This document shows positions 26,552 through 34,571 of a stretch of 64,000 nt of DNA, one piece after another. Source of the stretch: Halococcus salsus (GTDB lineage Archaea; Halobacteriota; Halobacteria; Halobacteriales; Halococcaceae); assembly GCF_009900715.1 (NCBI RefSeq), contig NZ_JAAAJC010000001.1, positions 1,291,216-1,355,215 on the forward strand. The letters are read 5' to 3'. The translations under genes and the position numbers were made by a program. The first letter of the stretch is position 1; the number at the start of each line of letters is the position of its first letter. The notes beneath the pieces were generated by a model. It had not been told where the DNA came from. It worked only from the letters and a program-made list of their open reading frames with translations, and searched no databases.

Positions 26552-27229
26552 ATGACGGTGCTCGGCACGGTGACGACGGCGCTCGCGGGCGTGGTGTTCG
26601 GTCTCTCGGTCGCCGCGCCGCCGGGTCCGATGAACGCGGTCATCGCGGAGGAGAGCGTGACGCGCGGCTGGACGGCGGGCTTCCGGGCTGGTCTCGGGGC
26701 GATGACCGCCGACGCCTGCTTTCTCGTGCTCGCGCTCGTCGGCGTCGTCGCGGTCGTCGAACGCGTGCCGGCGGTCCGCGGCGTCGCGTTCGCGGTCGGC
26801 GGCCTCCTCATGCTCTACTTCGCCGTCGGTGCGGCGCGCGACGCCACCGCCACCCACGAGGCACCCGCGGAGAGCCGCGGCTTCCGGAAGGCGTTCGTTC
26901 TCGCGATCACGAACCCGTTCCAGATCGCGTTCTGGCTCACGGTCGGTGTGGGCCTGCTCGAACCCGGCCGGATCGACGTGCTGGGTTCGCTTCCGGTTGG
27001 TGAACTCTCGGGCCTGCTGGTGGTCCGAACCGGGAGCCCGCTCCTCCTCGTCGGCTTCTTCGCCGGCATCCTGCTCTGGGTCGTCGGGTTCCCGGCGACG
27101 CTGGTCGCGGCCGAACGGCGCGCCTCGGGGGTCGGACTGGCGGTCGCCTACGCCAGCGCCATCGTGCTCGCCGGCTTCGGGGTCGTCTTCCTCGGCGAAG
27201 CGCTCACGATGGTCGGATCACTTGGGTGA
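26552..27229 (+). CDS. LysE-family transporter
   Basis: The 225-aa membrane protein has six hydrophobic segments and the family start VVFGLSVAAPPGPMNAVIAEESVTRG (Pro-Gly-Pro before the first loop). AITNPFQIAFWLTVG is the second conserved motif. Members export basic amino acids, homoserine or related small molecules across the cytoplasmic membrane. The substrate is unknown. Its 3' end overlaps the convergent HD-domain gene by 12 bp. Confidence 0.88.
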   Translation: MTVLGTVTTALAGVVFGLSVAAPPGPMNAVIAEESVTRGWTAGFRAGLGAMTADACFLVLALVGVVAVVERVPAVRGVAFAVGGLLMLYFAVGAARDATATHEAPAESRGFRKAFVLAITNPFQIAFWLTVGVGLLEPGRIDVLGSLPVGELSGLLVVRTGSPLLLVGFFAGILLWVVGFPATLVAAERRASGVGLAVAYASAIVLAGFGVVFLGEALTMVGSLG

Positions 27230-27922
27230 GCCGTCGTTCACCACCCCCTCGACGGTCATCCCCGCGACCTCGTCTTCGAGCCACTCGCGCAGCCACTTCA
27301 CCCGCTTGAGCCGCTGGTGGATGATGCTCCCGCCCCGGTCGGTCTCGATCCGGGTCTCGGCGTCGCGGCCGCGGTCGGCCACCCGCGAGACCATCTCGGC
27401 GGCGTCCATGTGCGTCCGTGACTCGTAGCCCATCCGAAGCAGGAGGAGTATCGAGCCGTTCGCGCCGATCTTGTCGAGGAGGTCGGCCTCGATGAGACAC
27501 TGCGTCTCCAGGGGGAGCTCCGTGAGCGGGCCCTGATAGGAGTGGTCGGTGACCGCCGAGCAGACCTCCGCGATGAACGAGGGCGGGTAGTCGCCGTGGG
27601 TTTCGAGGTACTGGCGGGCGACCCGCGCGCCGGCCTCGGCGTGGAGGTCCTGTTCGGCTTCGAGCTTCGAGACGTCGTGGAACACCGCGGCGACTCGGAC
27701 GACGTCGACGTTCGCACCTTCGTGCTCGGCGATGTCGGTGGCGATCGCCACCACGTTCTTGATGTGGTTGAACCGGTAGCTCGCCGAGTGCCAGGGGTAC
27801 CACCGCATCCGGCCGCCCTCGCCCTCGTTGTTGAGGCTGGCTTCGAGATAGCCACGGACGAACCGCTCCATCTCCTCGAACGCCTCGGCCGAGACCGGCG
27901 ATTCCCTCACCTCGACGCCCAC
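27218..27922 (-). CDS. HD-domain phosphohydrolase
   Basis: The 234-aa protein carries an HD metal site: RFNHIKNVVAIATDIAEHEG supplies the first His, VAAVFHDVSK the HD pair, and AVTDHSYQG plus IEADLLDKIGANG the downstream His and Asp. Such enzymes hydrolyse phosphomonoesters or nucleotides, with substrates rarely predictable. It starts at GTG 27922 (GTG GGC GTC GAG); no ATG lies upstream near it. The 3' end overlaps the convergent LysE gene. Confidence 0.85.
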   Translation of the reverse strand: MGVEVRESPVSAEAFEEMERFVRGYLEASLNNEGEGGRMRWYPWHSASYRFNHIKNVVAIATDIAEHEGANVDVVRVAAVFHDVSKLEAEQDLHAEAGARVARQYLETHGDYPPSFIAEVCSAVTDHSYQGPLTELPLETQCLIEADLLDKIGANGSILLLLRMGYESRTHMDAAEMVSRVADRGRDAETRIETDRGGSIIHQRLKRVKWLREWLEDEVAGMTVEGVVNDGSPK

Positions 27923-28063
27923 GCAGCAACCCCCCGAAATTCGCGATTCGTAGTCATGTTATCCCTATAAACGTTTGTTCATCTCTTTAGCGTTACGACA
28001 CTGTCATCAGCTATCCCATCCCGACCCGGCCCCGGGGCCGGCCGGGAGCACGCCGGCCGGGGG

Positions 28064-28070
28064 TTTATGC
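28064..28070 (+). promoter_or_regulatory. TATA element of the GNAT gene
   Basis: TTTATGC, 23-29 nt before ATG 28093, after a GC-rich palindromic stretch; consistent with a leaderless transcript. Confidence 0.4.
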
Positions 28071-28092
28071 TACTGACCCACAAACCGGTGGC

Positions 28093-28860
28093 ATGGAGAT
28101 ACGAGAGGCGACGATCGACGACGGCGACGCGATCCGGCGGATCGCGCGCGATTCGATGGAAGGCTCCTACTCGCTCAGCCCACGGGCGATCGACGGGGCG
28201 GTCACCCAGTGGTACGACGACGACCGCCTCGAACGCAAGCTGGGCGAGGACGACTACCTCTTCCTGGTCGTCGAGGACGACGAGGAGGTACGGGCGTTCT
28301 CCGAGTCAGACCTCGTGACCGAGGGCGGCAACGGCGACCTGCTCTGGCTCCACGTCGACCCCGCCTACCGCGGCGGGGGCATCGGGGCGGACCTCTTCGA
28401 GGAGACGCGCGACCACCTGGTCGGGATGGGCGCGGCCCAACTGCGCGCGAAAGTTCTCGAGGACAACGAGGAGGGCAACGAGTTCTACGAGTCGTTCGAC
28501 TTCGAGCGCGTCGACACCGACACCGTCGAGATCGACGACGAGCCCTACATCGAGAACATCTACATGAAGGCCGGCACGGCGGAGGCGACACCCGAGGAGG
28601 CCCCGAGCGGCTCCCCGGCGACCACCACCACCCCCGACGGCCGCGAGATGTACGTCAACAGCGAGGAGGTCGAACGCGGGGAGAAGGGCCCCTTCTTCAC
28701 CGCCTACACCGACCCGAGCATGAACGAGGAGGACAAGTACGGCTACTTCTGTGCCAACTGCGAGAGCCTCGACAACGCGATGGACACGATGGGCCGTGTG
28801 AAGTGTAACTCCTGTGGGAACCTCCGGAAAGCCACCCGCTGGGACGCGACCTACGGCTGA
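28093..28860 (+). CDS. GNAT acetyltransferase fused to a C-terminal zinc ribbon (DUF5816-like)
   Basis: Residues 1-155 form a GNAT fold: VDPAYRGGGIGADLF is motif A (the R/Q-x-x-G-x-G/A acetyl-CoA loop) and EDNEEGNEFYESFDFERV motif B. After an acidic linker, the C-terminal 75 residues hold a zinc ribbon, YFCANCESLDNAMDTMGRVKCNSCGN, in a domain typical of haloarchaea (DUF5816 as I recall it). The ribbon may recruit a nucleic acid or protein partner, so a protein or RNA acetylase is possible. ATG 28093 follows a TATA element at the right distance. Confidence 0.85.
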   Translation: MEIREATIDDGDAIRRIARDSMEGSYSLSPRAIDGAVTQWYDDDRLERKLGEDDYLFLVVEDDEEVRAFSESDLVTEGGNGDLLWLHVDPAYRGGGIGADLFEETRDHLVGMGAAQLRAKVLEDNEEGNEFYESFDFERVDTDTVEIDDEPYIENIYMKAGTAEATPEEAPSGSPATTTTPDGREMYVNSEEVERGEKGPFFTAYTDPSMNEEDKYGYFCANCESLDNAMDTMGRVKCNSCGNLRKATRWDATYG

Positions 28861-28906
28861 TCGAAACGGGTATTTCCGTTGCTCGTGTGTTCGGATAGAA
28901 CACACG

Positions 28907-29320
28907 ATGAGTGAGCGCTCGAAGTGGGAGCTTTACGGTGGGATCGCCGTGCTCTTTCTTGGAGTACTGTCGGCCGGGGTCGAACTCTTCTCGCTCATCG
29001 TGCTTGGAGAGCACACTGAATACTTCGATGGCGGGTGGCTGACGGCCCTTGAGCTCGTATTTGGTACGTTCTTGTTGGCTCGATACCGCTCCGACCGATT
29101 CCGAGAGTTTTCGAGAGTGATCGGCGAAAGTGTCTATTTCAGACTATCTTTGGCCCTACTCTATCTCGGATTCGGTATTCTCGGTGCGTATCTCGCGATT
29201 CAGGCGTACTCCGACATGGGAGAGGAGGGTGCGACTATCGTACTCGGTTTAGGAGCGCTGTTCGCTATCAGTGGGTTCGCCACCGCCGGAAAAATCGTTC
29301 TGGACAGTGAACTCGCATAA
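28907..29320 (+). CDS. Four-helix membrane protein of unknown function, AT-richer than its neighbours
   Basis: The 137-aa protein has four hydrophobic segments (ELYGGIAVLFLGVLSAGVEL, a middle one ending TFLLARYR, LSLALLYLGFGILGAYLA, LGLGALFAISGFATAG). No family is recognised. Codon use is unlike the neighbours: many T- or A-ending codons and clearly lower GC than the flanking GNAT and aroE genes, which suggests recent acquisition. ATG 28907 was chosen because it directly precedes the first helix. Confidence 0.65.
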   Translation: MSERSKWELYGGIAVLFLGVLSAGVELFSLIVLGEHTEYFDGGWLTALELVFGTFLLARYRSDRFREFSRVIGESVYFRLSLALLYLGFGILGAYLAIQAYSDMGEEGATIVLGLGALFAISGFATAGKIVLDSELA

Positions 29321-29366
29321 CATCTCCTTCGGTGCGTTTTAGCCGCACGTCGTTCTCGGGATTCCC

Positions 29367-30164
29367 ATGCAGGTGTTCGGCCTCCTCGGCAACCCCGTCT
29401 CGCACTCACTTTCGCCGCCGATGCACGAGGCGGCCTACGACGAACTCGGGATGGACGCCCGCTACGTCACGTTCGAGCCCGACGAGTCGGACCTCGAAAC
29501 GGCCATCGAGGGCGCGCGAGCGCTCGGTATCGAGGGGCTGAACGTCACCATCCCGTTCAAACAGCAGGTATTCGACCACTGCGACCCCGACGACCTCGCG
29601 ACCCGTATCGGGGCGGTCAACACCTTGGATTTCGGTGAGGAGGGGGTGACGGGTCACAACACCGACGCGATCGGGGTTACGCGCGCGTTCGAACACCACG
29701 ACGTCCCGCTCGACGGCCGTGCAGTGGTGGTTGGGGCGGGCGGTGCGGGGCGGGCGGCGGCGTTCGCGCTCGCCGACGAGGGGATCGAGGTCACCATCGC
29801 GAATCGAACCGTCGAGACGGCCCACGAACTCGCGGCGAACGTCGATGGCGCGTCGGGACACGGGCTCGACGAACTCGATGGATTGCTCGCAGATGCCGAC
29901 CTGCTGGTGAACGCGACCAGCGTCGGGATGGAGCGCGACGAGTCGCCGGTCCCCGGAGGCGCGCTCCACGGCGACCTCGCGGTGCTGGACGCGGTCTACT
30001 CGCCGATCGAGACCCGACTGTTGCGGGACGCGCGGGCGGCGGGCGCGACGACGGTCGACGGGGGCTGGATGCTGCTCTATCAGGGCGTCGCGGCGTTCGA
30101 ACGCTGGACCGGCCGCGAGGCACCCATCGGGGCAATGAACCGCGCGCTTCGGGCACGTATTTAA
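29367..30164 (+). CDS. aroE: Shikimate dehydrogenase
   Basis: The 265-aa enzyme reduces 3-dehydroshikimate with NADPH in aromatic amino-acid synthesis. Substrate-binding [12 protein letters not shown] is at the N-terminus, [10 protein letters not shown] contains the catalytic Lys, IGAVNTL follows, [16 protein letters not shown] is the Rossmann loop, and NATSVGM and [10 protein letters not shown] close the site. Length and motifs are standard. GTTTTAG-like sequence about 26-30 nt upstream of ATG 29367 could be the TATA element. The other shikimate gene here, the kinase, lies 3 kb downstream. Confidence 0.95.
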   Translation: MQVFGLLGNPVSHSLSPPMHEAAYDELGMDARYVTFEPDESDLETAIEGARALGIEGLNVTIPFKQQVFDHCDPDDLATRIGAVNTLDFGEEGVTGHNTDAIGVTRAFEHHDVPLDGRAVVVGAGGAGRAAAFALADEGIEVTIANRTVETAHELAANVDGASGHGLDELDGLLADADLLVNATSVGMERDESPVPGGALHGDLAVLDAVYSPIETRLLRDARAAGATTVDGGWMLLYQGVAAFERWTGREAPIGAMNRALRARI

Positions 30165-30189
30165 GTCTCGGGGGAGAGGATCAGGCAAC

Positions 30190-31236
30190 ATGGCGTTGAT
30201 CGACACGATCAAATCGTTGCTCGGGCTCGACGACGACGACCGCCGGTCGGACGGCGCGGACGACTGGTTCGACGACGACCGGTCGGCCGACCCGGAGACG
30301 AGCTCTGAAGCCGCGGTGAAGGGCACCGACGAAAGCGCCGAGGCGTCCGCGGCGGCCGAGAGCGACGCGGCGGGCTCGACGGGCTCGATGACAGAGGAGA
30401 CGAACGAATCGCCCTCCGCGGCCGAGGACGCCGAGGCCGCCGGACCGACCGACGGCGACGACGACGTCACGGCCGACCACGCCGAGACCGGCGCGGCCGA
30501 CGACGGATCGACGGCGGGCGTCGGGGGCGACGAGGACGAGTCCGCGGCCGCCGGCGGCGACGCGGCGGGCTCGACGGAGTCGATGGTCGACGAGTCCGCG
30601 GAGGGTGGAGCCGAACCCGGCGAGGTCACCGGATCGGCCGGGAGCGAGCCCGAATCGACGGACACGACCGACGCAGGGTCGAGCGACGAGAACGCGGAGG
30701 CGTCAGCGGCGGCCGAAGGCGACGCGGCTGGCTCGACGGGCTCGATGACAGAGGAGACGAACGAGTCGCCCTCCGCGGCCGAGGACGCCGAGGCCGCCGG
30801 GCCGGCCGACGGCGGCGATGACGACGACCTCGAACTCGATCACGACGGTGCGGAGACGAGCGACGACGACTCCTCGGGCGGGGGAGCGGTAGACGAGACG
30901 GTCGACGAAAGTAGCGAGGCGTCCGCGGCCGCCGGCGGCGACGCCGCCGGGTCGACGGGGTCGATAACCGAGGAGACGAACGAGTCGATCTCCGCGACCG
31001 AGGACGCCGAGGCGGCCGGACCGACCGACGCCGACCCCACCCAGGGGACCGAGGATGCCGACACCGACGCGCTCAAAGGTATCGGGCCGTCGTACTCCGA
31101 GACGCTCGCCGAGGCCGGCGTCGAGACCGTCGCCGACCTCGCGGACGCCGACCCCGCCGACCTCGCCGACGAGACCGGCATCTCCGAGAGCCGGGTCGAG
31201 CAGTGGACCGAGCGCGCGAAGGCTCGACGGCAGTAA
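30190..31236 (+). CDS. Acidic repeat protein with C-terminal helix-hairpin-helix domain
   Basis: The 348-aa protein starts MALIDTIKSLLGLDDDD and ends in a helix-hairpin-helix-type domain (about 291-348: LKGIGPSYSETLAEAGVETV...), a DNA- or protein-binding fold also seen at RNA polymerase alpha C-termini. Between them lies a highly acidic, presumably disordered region containing a 38-residue unit, EASAAAxxDAAGSTGSM/I-TEETNES..., at 51-88, 170-207 and 243-280, with a shortened copy at 118-137. The function is unknown. Unit number is likely to vary between strains by recombination. Confidence 0.8.
   Translation: MALIDTIKSLLGLDDDDRRSDGADDWFDDDRSADPETSSEAAVKGTDESAEASAAAESDAAGSTGSMTEETNESPSAAEDAEAAGPTDGDDDVTADHAETGAADDGSTAGVGGDEDESAAAGGDAAGSTESMVDESAEGGAEPGEVTGSAGSEPESTDTTDAGSSDENAEASAAAEGDAAGSTGSMTEETNESPSAAEDAEAAGPADGGDDDDLELDHDGAETSDDDSSGGGAVDETVDESSEASAAAGGDAAGSTGSITEETNESISATEDAEAAGPTDADPTQGTEDADTDALKGIGPSYSETLAEAGVETVADLADADPADLADETGISESRVEQWTERAKARRQ
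30340..31029 (+). repeat. Intragenic repeats of a 114-bp unit
   Basis: Three near-identical 114-bp units encode the 38-residue acidic motif at 30340-30453, 30697-30810 and 30916-31029; a partial unit starts near 30541. They lie inside the helix-hairpin-helix gene. Confidence 0.75.
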
Positions 31237-31314
31237 CGGCTCAGTCTCGCTCTTTTCGACCCGACGTTCCCTTGACCGGCAGCGTATTCCGCCCGGGACC
31301 CGACGGGTCGCCGT

Positions 31315-32115
31315 ATGCACGACGAACTCGAAGCGGTGGTCGTGGCGTTCGACGAGGACACCGGCGTCGCGACGCTGACGCTCGACCGACCGGACTCGTT
31401 GAACGCGCTGAACGCGCGGATGCGGGCGGACATCGTGTCGGGGCTCGACCGCCTCGCCGAGCGCGACGCGGACGCCGAGGGTGTCGCGGTTCGTGCGGTA
31501 GTCCTCGAGGGAGCTGGCGAGAAGGCCTTCTGTGCCGGCGCGGACATCAACGAGTTCTCGGGGAGCTCCCCGGGCGCGTTCGAACCCCACACCATGCGGG
31601 ATTCGGTCAGCGAGTTCCCCGCGCCCGTGGTCGCGAAGATCGACGGCTACTGTCTCGGCGGCGGGCTCGAACTCGCGCTGGCCTGTGATTTCCGGCTCGC
31701 GAGCGAGTCGAGCCGGCTGGGGTTCCCCGAGGTCGACCTCGGCATCCTGCCCGGGGCGGGCGGGGTCCAGTACGTCGCGCGGCTCGCGAACCCCGCGGTC
31801 GCGACGGAGCTCGCGACGACCGGCGAGCACATCACCGCCGAGCGCGCCGACGAGGTGGGGATCCTCAATCACGTCCACCCCGACGACGAGTTCGAGGCGG
31901 AGGTCACGGGGTTCGTCGAGACCATCGCGGAGAAACCGCCGCTCGCGGTGCGGGCGATAAAGGACTCGGGCAACGTGGCGGCCGAATCCGACCTCCACGA
32001 GGGCCGGAAGTACGACCGGCGGGTGTTCGCGACGCTGCTCGAAACCGACGACCACGCCGAGGGCGCACGGGCCTTCGCGGAGGACGATTACGACCCCGAG
32101 TTCACCGGCCGCTGA
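31315..32115 (+). CDS. Enoyl-CoA hydratase/isomerase family protein
   Basis: The 266-aa crotonase-fold protein has both oxyanion-hole segments, EKAFCAGADINEF and KIDGYCLGGGLELAL, and the Glu-containing GFPEVDLGILPGAGG. This fits enoyl-CoA hydratase, which adds water to a trans-2-enoyl-CoA; related isomerases or ketohydrolases share these motifs. Because men genes are encoded elsewhere in the window, MenB was considered, but the sequence lacks the long MenB insert and the operon is different. It is cytoplasmic and apparently monocistronic. Confidence 0.85.
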   Translation: MHDELEAVVVAFDEDTGVATLTLDRPDSLNALNARMRADIVSGLDRLAERDADAEGVAVRAVVLEGAGEKAFCAGADINEFSGSSPGAFEPHTMRDSVSEFPAPVVAKIDGYCLGGGLELALACDFRLASESSRLGFPEVDLGILPGAGGVQYVARLANPAVATELATTGEHITAERADEVGILNHVHPDDEFEAEVTGFVETIAEKPPLAVRAIKDSGNVAAESDLHEGRKYDRRVFATLLETDDHAEGARAFAEDDYDPEFTGR

Positions 32116-32187
32116 TACCCTCGGTCGGTGGTCGTGGGCCCACGGAAACCCGTACAGGGCGCAGGAGCTCCCCGAGCTGGCACAATG

Positions 32188-32195
32188 TTTAATTA
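32188..32195 (+). promoter_or_regulatory. TATA element of the amphi-Trp gene
   Basis: TTTAATTA, 26-33 nt before ATG 32221. A second AT-rich stretch (CTATATAATA) directly abuts the start codon and would be too close to act as TATA for it. Confidence 0.45.
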
Positions 32196-32220
32196 CCGAC
32201 CACCCCCTATATAATAGCTC

Positions 32221-32460
32221 ATGGTTGAGAAGAACATCACCGAGGACGAACTCGACCGTAGCGAGGCCGCCGACCGTCTCCGAACGATCGCCGACGACCT
32301 CGAATCCGGGGAGCAGTTCGACATCGACATCGACAACAAGACCATCACGCTCAGCCCGCCCGCCGCGGTCGGGTTCGAGGTCGGCGCACGCGAGAGCTCC
32401 TCGATCCTCCGGGGGAGTCGTGAGTCGGTGACGATCAAGATGGACTGGAGGCCGGAGTAA
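32221..32460 (+). CDS. Amphi-Trp domain protein (79 aa)
   Basis: This short acidic protein has the amphi-Trp domain signature: an N-terminal helix AADRLRTIADDLESG, a beta segment FDIDIDNKTITLSPPAAVGFEVG, and the closing KMDWRP with the conserved Trp. Such proteins are common in haloarchaea and bacteria, with no known activity. The stop overlaps the ATG of the next membrane protein (TAATG), so the two are probably coupled. Confidence 0.8.
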   Translation: MVEKNITEDELDRSEAADRLRTIADDLESGEQFDIDIDNKTITLSPPAAVGFEVGARESSSILRGSRESVTIKMDWRPE

Positions 32461-32822
32461 TGGCGCTCCTCGACACCATCGTCGTCTTCGTCGTCAGCCT
32501 GATCCTCGGTACGGTCGGTATCTACGCCGGCGTTCGCCTCGTGGCCGACCGCGACGTGGGGTTCGCCAACCCCGCGATCACGGCCCTGATCGGCTCGCTG
32601 GTCTGGGTGCTCTCGGGCGTCTTCATCGGCTGGATACCGCTGCTCGGCCCGCTCCTGATGCTCGTCATCTGGGTCGGCGTCATCAACTGGCGCTACCCGG
32701 GTGGCTGGATCACCGCTGCCGGGATCGGTCTCGTCGCGGTGGTCGTCGTCTACGCCGTCATCGTGGTGCTCGGCACGCTCGGGATCGTCACGCCCGACGC
32801 GCTCGGCGTCCCCGGCATCTAA
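32460..32822 (+). CDS. Small membrane protein (120 aa)
   Basis: The 120-aa protein has about four hydrophobic segments (TIVVFVVSLILGTVGIYAGV, ITALIGSLVWVLSGVFIG, LLGPLLMLVIWVGVI, IGLVAVVVVYAVIVVLGTLG). No functional motif is seen. The start overlaps the stop of the amphi-Trp gene. The stop codon directly abuts the convergent gene on the minus strand. Confidence 0.75.
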   Translation: MALLDTIVVFVVSLILGTVGIYAGVRLVADRDVGFANPAITALIGSLVWVLSGVFIGWIPLLGPLLMLVIWVGVINWRYPGGWITAAGIGLVAVVVVYAVIVVLGTLGIVTPDALGVPGI

Positions 32823-33248
32823 CTACTCGGCGACGACTTCGACGCTTCGTTCGCCCATCTCGTCCTCCTCGAAGACGAACACCCGCCCGCGAGCGACGTC
32901 CGGGTCGGCGTCGACGGTGACCCGATAGCTCCCGGCAGCCACGCTGACGCCGGGAAAGAGCGTGGTCTCCTCGCCGTCGTCGACGAAGACCCGCCCGACC
33001 CCGGTCCCCTCCATGATCTCGTCGGCGGTCGTCCGGTCGTTGACGTAGACGAGCACGCCCTCCGTCTCCGTCGGGTCGGTCACGAGGACGTGGACTTCCT
33101 TTCCCGGGGCGGTGGTGTGGCTCCCCTCGACTTTCGCGGGGACGCCGTGGTAGAACACCTCGCGGCCGTCGGTGTACTCGACCGCGATGCCGGCCTCGGT
33201 GAGGGCTACGGAGATGGTGTCCGGCGAGAGTTCGCTGTGCTGGCTCAT
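32823..33248 (-). CDS. Conserved haloarchaeal protein (DUF5796-like, 141 aa)
   Basis: The 141-aa protein begins MSQHSELSPDTISVALTEAG and contains YTDGREVFYHGVP, PGKEVHVLVTDPTETEGV and YVNDRTTADEIMEGTGVGRV, a pattern I associate with the haloarchaeal DUF5796 family. It has no membrane segment or metal site and its function is unknown. ATG 33248 was chosen because the conserved part starts directly after it. It is divergent from the shikimate kinase gene, 78 bp away. Confidence 0.75.
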   Translation of the reverse strand: MSQHSELSPDTISVALTEAGIAVEYTDGREVFYHGVPAKVEGSHTTAPGKEVHVLVTDPTETEGVLVYVNDRTTADEIMEGTGVGRVFVDDGEETTLFPGVSVAAGSYRVTVDADPDVARGRVFVFEEDEMGERSVEVVAE

Positions 33249-33326
33249 GACGGGAACAGGGACGGACGACCCAAAAGCGCCGCGTCCGACCGCCAGCGGT
33301 AAGTGTGGCCGCACGGATGCCGGGGC

Positions 33327-34175
33327 ATGGAAGGGCACGCGAGCGCGCCGGGGGCGGGAACCATCCTGAACGCGCTCGCCACCGGCACGGGCGGTGCGTT
33401 CGCCATCGACCGCGAGACGACTTCGACTGTGGAGCTCACCGACGACGACGACACGATAACGGGCGAGATCGAGGGCGCGCCCGATGCCGACACCTACCTC
33501 ATCGAGCGGTGCGTCGAGCTCGTGGTCGACGCACACGGCGACGGCGAGGGTGGACGGGTGAGAACCGCGAGCGAGGTACCGATGGCGGCGGGGCTGAAGA
33601 GTTCGAGCGCGGCGGCGAACGCGGTGGTGCTGGCGACGCTCGACGCGCTGGGTCGCGAGATCCCGCGCGAGGAAGCCCTCAACCTCGGGATCCAGGCGGC
33701 GAAGGACGCTGGGATCACGATCACTGGTTGTGCCGCCGGCGCGCGTGCGAGCATGTTCGGTGGCGCGGTGGTGGCGGACAACACGACGAACGAGCTCCTT
33801 CACGCCGACGACGTCGACTGGGACGTGCTGATCTGGATGCCGGACGAGCGGGCGTTCAGCGCCGATGCGGACATCGAACGGTGTGAGCGCGTCGCGCCGC
33901 TGGCCGACCTCGTGGCCGACCTCGCGTTCGAGGGGGCCTACGAGCGCGCGATGATGGTGAACGGGTTCGCCTTCTGTGCGGCGCTCGACTTCCCGACCGA
34001 CCCGCTACTTGACGCGCTCCCCCACGCCGCTGGTACGTCCCTCTCGGGAAGCGGGTCGAGCTACACCGCGGTCGGCGAGCGCGAAGCACTAGAGAAAGTA
34101 CAAGAGGCGTGGGACGACTACGAGGGAGACACATGGCTGACGACGACCCGGACCGACGGCGCACGGATGGGATGA
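33327..34175 (+). CDS. aroK: Archaeal-type shikimate kinase (GHMP family)
   Basis: The 282-aa GHMP-fold kinase phosphorylates shikimate at C3 with ATP, replacing the bacterial P-loop AroK. Motifs: GHASAPGAGTILNAL near the start, the ATP loop VPMAAGLKSSSAAANA, and the C-terminal GTSLSGSGSSYTAVGE. The AGLKSSSAAA sequence and length are typical of the archaeal shikimate kinase rather than homoserine or mevalonate kinase. ATG 33327 gives the standard N-terminus. It is followed by and overlaps the chorismate mutase gene, another step of the same pathway. Confidence 0.93.
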   Translation: MEGHASAPGAGTILNALATGTGGAFAIDRETTSTVELTDDDDTITGEIEGAPDADTYLIERCVELVVDAHGDGEGGRVRTASEVPMAAGLKSSSAAANAVVLATLDALGREIPREEALNLGIQAAKDAGITITGCAAGARASMFGGAVVADNTTNELLHADDVDWDVLIWMPDERAFSADADIERCERVAPLADLVADLAFEGAYERAMMVNGFAFCAALDFPTDPLLDALPHAAGTSLSGSGSSYTAVGEREALEKVQEAWDDYEGDTWLTTTRTDGARMG

Positions 34176-34438
34176 ACCTCGACGAACTCCGCGAGGAGAT
34201 CGAGACCATCGACCGCGAGATCGTCGAGCACATCGCCCAGCGAACCTACGTCGCCGAGACCATCGCGAACGTCAAGCGCGACCAGGGACTGCCGACCACC
34301 GACGAGTCCCAGGAACAGCGCGTGATGGACCGCGCCGGCGAGAACGCCCAGCGGTTCGACGTCGACGATAATTTGGTGAAAGCGATGTTTCGACTACTGA
34401 TCGAACTGAACAAGGTCGAACAGCGCGAATCGCGGTAG
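34133..34438 (+). CDS. Chorismate mutase (AroQ type)
   Basis: The 101-aa all-helical protein has the AroQ pattern: MNLDELREEIETIDREIVEHIAQR (helix 1 with the active-site Arg), TYVAETIANVKRDQGLP (Lys in the active site) and VKAMFRLLIELNKVEQ. It converts chorismate to prephenate for Phe/Tyr. Two starts are possible: ATG 34133, overlapping aroK by 43 bp, or ATG 34172, whose ATGA exactly overlaps the aroK stop (88 aa). The second would be ideal for coupling but leaves only three residues before the helix. Confidence 0.9.
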   Translation: MADDDPDRRRTDGMNLDELREEIETIDREIVEHIAQRTYVAETIANVKRDQGLPTTDESQEQRVMDRAGENAQRFDVDDNLVKAMFRLLIELNKVEQRESR

Positions 34439-34571
34439 GTCGGGTTTCGAGCGATCGTCCGCCCTCGACGCCACCGGCCGCCGCAGTGAGCGGTCGACGT
34501 TCGTGGAGAGACCGTCGACGACTGGCTCGACGACCGGACGCGTCCCACGGAGACTGGCTGTTGTGCGCCGG

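Noticed and set aside
26193-26555. 120-codon frame in the hairpin-rich spacer
   Set aside because: Pro/Ser/Arg/Thr low-complexity product, non-ATG start, and it spans strong hairpins; best explained as non-coding.
31315-32115. Enoyl-CoA hydratase gene as menB of the menaquinone pathway
   Set aside because: It lies 6 kb from the men operon, and the sequence lacks the MenB-specific insert; a general crotonase-family call is safer.
32207-32217. CTATATAATA before the amphi-Trp gene as its TATA box
   Set aside because: It ends four bases before the ATG, too close; the TTTAATTA at 32188-32195 is correctly spaced.
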